Below, piece after piece: positions 1 through 5,249 of a DNA stretch of 18,729 bases (position 1 is the first letter of the stretch; the number at the start of each line of letters is the position of its first letter). The notes under the pieces are model-generated. The model saw only the letters and a list, made by a program, of their open reading frames with translations, searched no databases and was not told where the DNA came from. The DNA comes from Firmicutes bacterium UBA6132 (GTDB lineage: Bacteria; Bacillota_A; Clostridia; Tissierellales; Sedimentibacteraceae), in contig DIVM01000260.1 of assembly GCA_002435835.1 (NCBI GenBank), forward strand, positions 1 through 18,729. Reading direction: 5' to 3'. The position numbers were made by a program, and so were the translations under genes.

Positions 1-31
1 ATAAACCTTCCATCATTTTTCTGCTTCTCAT
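1..31 (-). CDS. Start of a gene cut by the left edge, possibly IlvD/Edd-family dehydratase
   Basis: Immediately after the TAA stop of tctA, with no gap (TAAATG), an ATG opens a frame reading MRSRKMMEGL before the window ends. The position makes it the sixth gene of the operon. The short M-R-S-x-K-x-x-x-G-[LI] pattern resembles the N-terminus of dihydroxy-acid/sugar-acid dehydratases of the IlvD/Edd family, which often start in this way. Such an enzyme would fit beside an FAH-family hydrolase and an SDR. Ten residues cannot prove a family, and the only nearby purine-rich stretch lies inside the tctA 3' end, so translation would depend on coupling to tctA. The existence of a gene is moderately supported; the identity is a guess. 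Confidence 0.4.
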   Translation of the reverse strand, partial: MRSRKMMEGL

Positions 32-1570
32 TTAGTCGTCCATTCCTTCCTCTACATTTAATGTTGCAGCTGGTGCTTTTTTATTGAATTTTGCTTTTAC
101 TACATCAAATATTGGTGTTGATTGTAATATTGAAATTGCAGAAATTATTAACAATATTGTTGCTAAAGGACTTTTAAAGAATATTCCATAGCTTCCATTT
201 CCAATAATTAAAGCTTGATTTAGCGATGTATCAAGCATGCTTCCTAATATCATACCTATTACCATAGGTGATGTAGGCATGTTGATTTTGTTCATAAAGT
301 ATCCAACGATACCAAATACAAACATCAAACCAACATCAAATATGCTGTTGTTAATTGAAAATGATCCTATTACACAAAGTACTATAATTGCTGGTGCAAT
401 TATTCTATCACTGATTTTAGTTACGTTTATAGCTAATTTAGTAACAAGTAGTCCCATAACAAACATAGCTATATTACTAAATATAACTGCCCATATAAGA
501 GTATATGTAAGTACTGGATAATCCTGCATTAGAGTTGGACCTGGCATTATACCATGAACCATAAGCCCTCCCATTATAATAGCTGTTGCTGAACTTCCAG
601 GAATACCTAATGATATTGTTGGTATTAAAGCCCCACCAACAACTGCATTGTTAGCTGATTCTGCAGCTGCTATACCTAATGAATATCCTGTACCAAATTT
701 TTCTTTATGTTTTGAAAATCTTTTAGTTTCATTATATGCAAACCAGCATGCTGTATCTCCGCCAGCTCCAGGAATAATCCCTACAAATATACCTATGATA
801 CTAGATCTAATTGTTGTAGGTAATATTTCTAAAAACTCATTAAGTTTTGGAAGCATTTTATCTGTAAAAGATACCTTAATTTCTCTATTAGGAAGATTTT
901 GTTCAACAAGTTTTAAAGCTTGTGGAATTGAGAAAAGTCCTATTAATGCAATTGTGTAAGGAATTCCAGAAAAAAGATTTATATTTCCAAATGTAAATCT
1001 TGGTGTACCTGTAATAGGGTCCATACCTACAAGAGAAAGCATTAGTCCAATCATACCTGAAAGCAACCCTAAAGTTGTAGAACCTTTAGATAATGAACCA
1101 ATTATTGTAATACCAAGTACTGCAACTGCAAATAATTCTACAGGTCCAAACTCAAGTGCCACAGAACCAAGTACAGGTGCAAATACTAATAATGCTATAC
1201 CACTTAATAAACCACCTATAAGAGATGATGTAAGTGAAATTCCAAGTGCTTTTCCTGATTCTCCTCGTTGTGACATCGGATAACCATCTATTACTGTTGC
1301 TGCTGCTGAAGGTGTACCAGGTGTATTTATTAATATTGCCGAAATTGAACCTCCATACATAGCTCCCATATACAGAGATGTCAGCATTGCTAAACCAATC
1401 GCTGGTTCAAATTTATAAGTTAGCGGAAGCAACAATGCTATTGCCATTGTAGCAGATAGTCCAGGCATTGCACCTACGAACAAACCTATAGTTGTTCCTG
1501 ATATAACTGCTAATAGACAAGTTACTGAAAACAGAGCTGAAAGTCCTTCTAAAACATATGATATTGTCAT
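32..1570 (-). CDS. tctA: Tripartite tricarboxylate transporter large permease, TctA family
   Basis: A 512-residue polytopic membrane protein of the usual TctA length (about 500). It forms the large transmembrane subunit of a TTT importer, moving a carboxylate delivered by the extracellular TctC protein, probably coupled to an ion gradient. Diagnostic stretches are the N-terminal GxxPGLSATMAIALLLPLTY segment (around residues 34-53), NTPGTPSAAATVIDGYP (about 82-98), IPGAGGDTACW (about 266-276) and the SLGIPGSSATAIIMGG block (about 322-337). Roughly ten or more hydrophobic helices are evident. The ATG is preceded by an AGGAGGT site and overlaps, as ATGA, the stop of a small upstream frame made by a tandem duplication (1567-1644), which suggests translational coupling. 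It follows tctB and tctC in one operon. The transported compound cannot be read from the sequence; family members carry citrate, other carboxylates and aromatic acids. Confidence 0.95.
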   Translation of the reverse strand: MTISYVLEGLSALFSVTCLLAVISGTTIGLFVGAMPGLSATMAIALLLPLTYKFEPAIGLAMLTSLYMGAMYGGSISAILINTPGTPSAAATVIDGYPMSQRGESGKALGISLTSSLIGGLLSGIALLVFAPVLGSVALEFGPVELFAVAVLGITIIGSLSKGSTTLGLLSGMIGLMLSLVGMDPITGTPRFTFGNINLFSGIPYTIALIGLFSIPQALKLVEQNLPNREIKVSFTDKMLPKLNEFLEILPTTIRSSIIGIFVGIIPGAGGDTACWFAYNETKRFSKHKEKFGTGYSLGIAAAESANNAVVGGALIPTISLGIPGSSATAIIMGGLMVHGIMPGPTLMQDYPVLTYTLIWAVIFSNIAMFVMGLLVTKLAINVTKISDRIIAPAIIVLCVIGSFSINNSIFDVGLMFVFGIVGYFMNKINMPTSPMVIGMILGSMLDTSLNQALIIGNGSYGIFFKSPLATILLIISAISILQSTPIFDVVKAKFNKKAPAATLNVEEGMDD

Positions 1571-1683
1571 CTTTCTATTACCTCCTGTAATTCAAAAATC
1601 CCTAAAGGTGTTGAAAATTCTTGTGAAACATATGATATTGTCACTTTCTTTACCTCCTACACTTCAAAGATACCTAAAGGTAC
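1552..1683 (-). repeat. Degenerate tandem duplication of the tctB-end/tctA-start junction
   Basis: Read on the minus strand, 1680-1626 and 1608-1552 align as two direct copies with 50 of 57 columns identical (five mismatches, two one-base gaps). Each copy holds the tail of tctB (coding PLGIFE), an AGGAGG ribosome binding site and the tctA start coding TISYV. In the upstream copy the tctA start reads GTG instead of ATG. In the downstream copy the tctB stop TAG has become CAG. Weaker similarity continues past both copies (13 of 19 bases after the TGTTT), so the original unit was probably about 73 bp duplicated head to tail. Confidence 0.85.
1567..1644 (-). CDS. 25-codon leader ORF fused from duplicated tctA start and tctB tail
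   Basis: A GTG at 1644 lies eight bases behind GGAGG, and the frame runs 25 codons to TGA at 1569-1567. The peptide starts with MTISYV, identical to the TctA N-terminus, continues SQEFST, and then carries PLGIFEL, a near copy of the TctB C-terminus PLGIFEV, ending LQEVIER. The stop overlaps the tctA initiation codon as ATGA, the classical geometry for termination-reinitiation, and the tctA Shine-Dalgarno lies inside the frame. It arose by tandem duplication and may be only a fossil. Alternatively it may now serve as a coupling leader that tunes TctA translation. No function of the peptide itself is claimed. Confidence 0.45.
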   Translation of the reverse strand: MTISYVSQEFSTPLGIFELQEVIER

Positions 1684-2097
1684 AGGAAGTTTTAAGAATA
1701 ATACAAACAATAAATATACAAATAAAGTAAACCCAACTCCAATAAGTATAGACTGCAACCAAGGCCCAGTTTTTAGATATCTAAGCATAAATATCAAGAA
1801 TATCGGTGTTACTATAAAATATCCAATAGGTTTAATTGTAAAGATATATATTGCTATAATAAAAGCAAATAAAACAACCGTTTTTACATCTATTTTCTTT
1901 CCAACCTTTGAGTTGCCTTTTTTCTTCTCATAAAGTGCTTGTGCTATTATCATTAATGATAATAGCACAATAACAGCACATAATATTACGGGTAGCCTTT
2001 TAGCAACTGCAGGTAATTTAAATGAGTTTGTAAAAAGTACTAATGTGAATAACAAACTGCATATTGAGCATATTATTAATTTTATATAATGCTTCAT
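1657..2097 (-). CDS. tctB: Tripartite tricarboxylate transporter small permease, TctB family
   Basis: A 146-residue membrane protein of the length typical for TctB. Four hydrophobic helices are evident, at about residues 5-23, 35-55, 70-90 and 115-140, with a lysine-rich loop after the second (YEKKKGNSKVGKK). It is the small membrane subunit that assembles with TctA; its mechanistic role in the family is not well defined. TctB proteins diverge strongly, so the assignment rests on size, topology and position between tctC and tctA. The start ATG has a GGAGG site five bases upstream. Two oddities touch this gene: a perfect 32-bp palindrome covers codons 43-53, and its 3' end has been copied into the spacer before tctA. 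Confidence 0.88.
   Translation of the reverse strand: MKHYIKLIICSICSLLFTLVLFTNSFKLPAVAKRLPVILCAVIVLLSLMIIAQALYEKKKGNSKVGKKIDVKTVVLFAFIIAIYIFTIKPIGYFIVTPIFLIFMLRYLKTGPWLQSILIGVGFTLFVYLLFVLFLKLPVPLGIFEV
1939..1970. repeat. Perfect 32-bp palindrome inside tctB
   Basis: The arm TTGTGCTATTATCATT is followed at once, with no spacer, by its exact reverse complement. All 16 base pairs match and the two next flanking pairs (1938/1971, 1937/1972) do not; two more pairs match beyond those. The element codes for hydrophobic residues of the second TctB membrane helix. It could be a protein-binding site, an mRNA hairpin or a coincidence of codons; nothing in the sequence decides between these. Confidence 0.9.
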
Positions 2098-2141
2098 TTA
2101 TACCTCCATTTGTATTATGTTATAATGTTGTAATATAAATA

Positions 2142-3185
2142 TTATTGTTGATAAGTATCTTTTACTTCATTCCAAATTTCAGTAAATTGTGCTTCTTGTT
2201 CTTCAAGGTATGCTTTATATTCATCACCTATTTTAATATCTACAACTAAAGCTGAATCTGCTGCACCTTTAATAAAGTCTTCACTTTTAGCCATTTCTTT
2301 AAATGCATCATATAATTTTTGCTTTACGTCTTCTGAAATTCCTGCAGGTGCACTATATCCTCTTGACGAACCTGATACAAGTTCAATTCCAAGTTCTTTA
2401 AGAGTTGGAACATCTGGAACCATATCGCTTCTTTCTTCTGCAAATATACATAACATTTTTAAGTTTCCAGCTTTAACTTGTGAATATACAACTCCAAGGT
2501 TATTAAAGCTTGCATCAACTTTTCCGCCCATTGCTGCTTGCCATGATGGACCATCACCATCAAATGGAACCATAGCTACATCCAAGCCTGAAGCTTTTTT
2601 GAATCTTAATTGAGTAAAGAAGTCATCTCCACCAACACCTGAGTTACCTGCTGTAATTTTTCCAGGGTTAGCTTTTATATCTGTAAGCAATTCTTCCATT
2701 GTGTTGTATTTGCTATCAGCTGCTACAACTACTACACCAGGGTCTGTAACTACGTTTGCAATTGGTGTAAGTTCAGAAATATTATATTTAATTTCTTCGT
2801 TCATGATATAATTTGTCATCAACATTGGTGTATTTGTTATACTAATTGTATATCCGTCATTTTTAGTTGTTTTTGCTAGTTGATTCCAAGCTATTGCACC
2901 AGTAGCTCCTGGTATATATTGATTTGTAAATGTTTGTCCTAATATTTTTTCAAGATGAGGCTGAGTTATTTGAGCAAGAGTATCACTTCCACCACCAGCT
3001 TTAAATCCTTGCGTTACGGTAATTGTCTTTTCTGGATAAGAAGTTTCTTTTTTTGTTTCTGTTGCTTCAGTAGCAGGTTTTGCTGAATCAGTAGCAGCTG
3101 GAGCTGGAGCTGAACTAGCACATCCTCCCAAAATCATTGATGTTGCTAATACTACTGCACATATTGCTGATAAACGTTTATTCAT
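2142..3185 (-). CDS. tctC: Tripartite tricarboxylate transporter substrate-binding lipoprotein, TctC family
   Basis: A 347-residue extracellular solute-binding protein, Bug/TctC type. The chosen ATG at 3185 has a GGGTGG site seven to eight bases upstream and gives a proper lipoprotein signal: MNKR, a hydrophobic core, and the lipobox LGGC with the anchored cysteine at residue 22, then an Ala/Pro/Thr/Glu linker of about 28 residues. A longer reading from TTG at 3221 would bury this signal behind a charged dozen residues and is rejected. The mature part starts SYPEKTITVTQGFKAGGGSD, the usual first strand and ligand loop of the family, and later carries the typical PGATGAIAWNQLA segment. It should capture the carboxylate substrate and deliver it to TctAB. 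A 130-nt spacer separates it from the SDR gene upstream, longer than the other gaps in the operon; I see no sigma-54 promoter or clear terminator in that spacer. Confidence 0.93.
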   Translation of the reverse strand: MNKRLSAICAVVLATSMILGGCASSAPAPAATDSAKPATEATETKKETSYPEKTITVTQGFKAGGGSDTLAQITQPHLEKILGQTFTNQYIPGATGAIAWNQLAKTTKNDGYTISITNTPMLMTNYIMNEEIKYNISELTPIANVVTDPGVVVVAADSKYNTMEELLTDIKANPGKITAGNSGVGGDDFFTQLRFKKASGLDVAMVPFDGDGPSWQAAMGGKVDASFNNLGVVYSQVKAGNLKMLCIFAEERSDMVPDVPTLKELGIELVSGSSRGYSAPAGISEDVKQKLYDAFKEMAKSEDFIKGAADSALVVDIKIGDEYKAYLEEQEAQFTEIWNEVKDTYQQ

Positions 3186-3315
3186 AATTCTATCCACCCT
3201 TTCGTTTCGCTCAAGGCACAAAACGTAATGAAATAATTTGGCTTCAAGCGTATTTTTATTTTATTTTTTTGCCTGTTTAAATATCATTTAGCCTTAGGAA
3301 AAAATGTTATAAAAT

Positions 3316-4107
3316 TTAAAGAACTGATTTAACCATACCACCATCTAATAATATTGTTTGACCTGTAATGTATGTATTTGCTTCAGAACAAAGGAATGTA
3401 GCTAAACGGCCATATTCTTCTGGTTGTCCATATCTTCCAAGAGGAATGCTTTTCCATGATTGTTTTTGTACTTCTTCTACCGTTATACCCGCTTTATCTG
3501 CACGAACTTGGTCAAGGTAATCTATACGAGCTGTACCTATTCTTCCTGGTCCAATAACGTTTACAAGTATATTATCACTTCCTAATTCTTGTGATAATGT
3601 TTTAGCAAGTCCTACTACGCCCATTCTGAATGTATTTGATAATATTAAATTATCAAGCACTGCTTTTACTGATGATGATGTTGAACATAATATTCTTCCA
3701 CCGCCATTCTTTCTCATGTATGGAAGCACTTCTCTTACAGCTCTTATATATGACAATAATGTAAGCTCATATGCTTTTTGCCATTCTTTGTCGTCAAATG
3801 CATCAAAAGTTCCTGCAGGTGGTCCACCTGTATTATTTACAAGTGCATAAACTGAACCGTAGCAATCTACTGTTTTATTTACTAATTCTTTAATGTCTTC
3901 TGCTTTTGTAATATCACCTACAAAATATTGTGGCTCATTTCCAGTTGCTTCTTTGATATCAGCTTGAGCTTCTTTAAGCTGGTCTTCAAATGGGCTAAAG
4001 AGCATAACTTTTGCTCCTTCTTTTGACATTTCTGTTGCAATTGCTTTACCAAGTCCTGAGCTTGAAGCCATAACTATGACTGACTTATCTTTTAAACCTA
4101 ATTCCAT
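3316..4107 (-). CDS. Divergent short-chain dehydrogenase/reductase lacking YxxxK
   Basis: A 263-residue Rossmann-fold SDR. The nucleotide-binding glycine motif is ASSSGLG (residues 14-20) in place of TGxxxGIG. The second motif reads NNTG (91-94) instead of NNAG, and GDI (64-66) marks the adenine-pocket aspartate. A serine cluster STSSS (142-146) sits where the catalytic serine is expected, but aligning back from AKTLSQEL places SNTFR (157-161) where YxxxK belongs. The C-terminus GxxILLDGGM is typical of the fold. This pattern matches the known BKR-like SDR subgroup with imperfect NAD and active-site motifs, so a plain oxidoreductase label is provisional. It lies between the FAH-family gene and tctC; oxidation of a 2-keto-3-deoxy acid would fit the context but is inference. 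ATG is preceded by AAAAAGGAG. Confidence 0.88.
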   Translation of the reverse strand: MELGLKDKSVIVMASSSGLGKAIATEMSKEGAKVMLFSPFEDQLKEAQADIKEATGNEPQYFVGDITKAEDIKELVNKTVDCYGSVYALVNNTGGPPAGTFDAFDDKEWQKAYELTLLSYIRAVREVLPYMRKNGGGRILCSTSSSVKAVLDNLILSNTFRMGVVGLAKTLSQELGSDNILVNVIGPGRIGTARIDYLDQVRADKAGITVEEVQKQSWKSIPLGRYGQPEEYGRLATFLCSEANTYITGQTILLDGGMVKSVL

Positions 4108-4124
4108 ATTTTGCTCCTTTTTAA

Positions 4125-4144
4125 TTTATTTATTTATTTATTTA
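4125..4144. repeat. Five tandem copies of TTTA between two operon genes
   Basis: Five exact TTTA units directly abut the stop codon of the FAH-family gene and lie about 10 nt upstream (in the transcribed direction) of the Shine-Dalgarno of the SDR gene. On the mRNA this gives an unstructured (UAAA)5 tract. A slippage-prone repeat here would change only intergenic spacing, not a reading frame. Confidence 0.9.
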
Positions 4145-5026
4145 TTATTTATGTAATTTTTTATCAATTACTGGATTTACTAAAGGTTCAAATCCAGCTA
4201 TATGACATTCAATTACATCACCTTCACTAATATGTACTGCTCTTGGTGTACCCGTTGATAATATATCTCCCGGTAAAAATTTCATAACTTTTGAATGGAA
4301 TGATACTAAATAATCAGGTGGGAATGTCATGTTTGAAACTGTGTTCTCTGCATGAACTTGTCCATTGATTACTGTTGCAACTTTAAGTTTTAATACATCG
4401 TCTACTTCATCTGGTGTCACTAACTGTGGTCCAAAGCTAAAAAATGTTTCAAAGCTTTTAACCCTTGTAAGATATCTTGGATTTTTCCTTAGTATATCTT
4501 CTGCTGTCATATCTATTATTGTTGTATATCCAGCAACATAATCTAACCAGTCTTCTTTTTCTACATCTTCACACACTTTACCAAATATTATTCCAAGTTC
4601 TGCTTCACCTGTAGTTTTTTCAGATTGAAGTGGGATTTTGATTTCATCTTCAGTACCAATAATTGTTGTAGCAGGTTTAAAGAAGCTTGCAGGTTCTGTA
4701 GTAGGTGCCACTTCTGCTAAATCTGACGCGTGATCTTTGTAGTTAAGTCCTATACCGAAAATCTTTTGAGGATTTCTGTACAATGGGCCGTATTTTGCTT
4801 CTTCAAAAGAAACTACGTCTAAATCTAACTCATCAAGAACTTTACACCCGCCATTTTTATACCATTTGTTAAGTTCATCTAACTGTCCTTCGTTAATAAG
4901 ATTAAAAATGTCTGTTGGCCAGTTTGCATCGAATTCTTTATTAACTGTTTCAAGTTTAACAATTCCTTTTTTAACTACGATACCACCAACTTCTTTTCCT
5001 TCTGTCTTCAATGTTACTAATCTCAT
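4145..5026 (-). CDS. Fumarylacetoacetate hydrolase (FAH) family protein
   Basis: A 293-residue cytoplasmic metal-dependent enzyme: a variable N-terminal domain of about 85 residues, then the FAH fold. Family marks are GLNYKDHA (93-100), FFKP (115-118), the metal ligands E141 and E143 in GEAEL, the third ligand D172 in GYTTIIDMT, K190 in RVKSFETF, and TGTP (258-261). Relatives hydrolyse the C-C bond of acylpyruvates or 2,4-diketo acids, or dehydrate/decarboxylate 2-oxo acids; some cleave 2,4-diketo-3-deoxy sugar acids to pyruvate and a hydroxy acid. Beside an SDR, a carboxylate importer and a possible IlvD-type dehydratase, the last role is attractive but unproven. TAED replaces the more common TARD after D172. 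It is the first gene after the sigma-54 promoter, with an AGGAGG site six bases before ATG. Confidence 0.9.
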   Translation of the reverse strand: MRLVTLKTEGKEVGGIVVKKGIVKLETVNKEFDANWPTDIFNLINEGQLDELNKWYKNGGCKVLDELDLDVVSFEEAKYGPLYRNPQKIFGIGLNYKDHASDLAEVAPTTEPASFFKPATTIIGTEDEIKIPLQSEKTTGEAELGIIFGKVCEDVEKEDWLDYVAGYTTIIDMTAEDILRKNPRYLTRVKSFETFFSFGPQLVTPDEVDDVLKLKVATVINGQVHAENTVSNMTFPPDYLVSFHSKVMKFLPGDILSTGTPRAVHISEGDVIECHIAGFEPLVNPVIDKKLHK

Positions 5027-5120
5027 TTTTTCCTCCTAATAGATGTTAATAATTATATTACTAATAAAATTATTAAGCCTAAATGTAACCATGTAAGATT
5101 AATTTTACATAAATACATTT

Positions 5121-5136
5121 AGCAATTATCATGCCA
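5121..5136 (-). promoter_or_regulatory. Sigma-54 (-24/-12) promoter of the FAH-SDR-tctCBA operon
   Basis: On the minus strand the sequence is TGGCATGATAATTGCT, one mismatch from the consensus TGGCAC-N5-TTGC[AT], with the invariant GG and GC exactly ten bases apart. Transcription would start near 5110 and leave an mRNA leader of about 84 nt before the FAH-family ATG at 5026. The gene upstream encodes a sigma-54 activator, which makes this the natural target. Confidence 0.85.
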
Positions 5137-5197
5137 AAATCCTTCTATTAAAAATATGTGTATTTTGAATAGAATTCGTTTTCCAAAAAAAATAAAA

Positions 5198-5235
5198 TGT
5201 TGCATAATGCATTTTTTACGATGCAATATGCAACA
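5198..5235. promoter_or_regulatory. 15-bp inverted repeat: likely activator binding site, possibly also terminator
   Basis: Arms TGTTGCATAATGCAT (5198-5212) and ATGCAATATGCAACA (5221-5235) are reverse complements at 14 of 15 positions around an 8-nt spacer, and each arm is itself almost palindromic (TGCAT-A-ATGCA). The centre lies about 106 bp upstream of the predicted sigma-54 start site, a usual distance for an enhancer-type site, so it is the best candidate operator for the adjacent PrpR_N-type activator. Read as RNA from the activator gene, the same repeat forms a 15-bp hairpin followed by TTTTATTTTTTTT, so it may also end that transcript. Confidence 0.7.
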
Positions 5236-5249
5236 ACATTTCAAATATA

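Noticed and set aside
237..959. Plus-strand open frames within tctA
   Set aside because: They are antisense shadows of a strongly conserved membrane protein and carry no independent start signals.
3186..3221. N-terminal extension of TctC from a TTG at 3221
   Set aside because: It would place a charged 12-residue stretch before the lipoprotein signal; the ATG at 3185 has a good GGGTGG site and an ideal signal start.
3186..3315. Sigma-54 promoter or terminator in the SDR-tctC spacer
   Set aside because: No GG-N10-GC pair in the right context was found, and the only small hairpin is followed by adenines rather than a T-run on the transcript.
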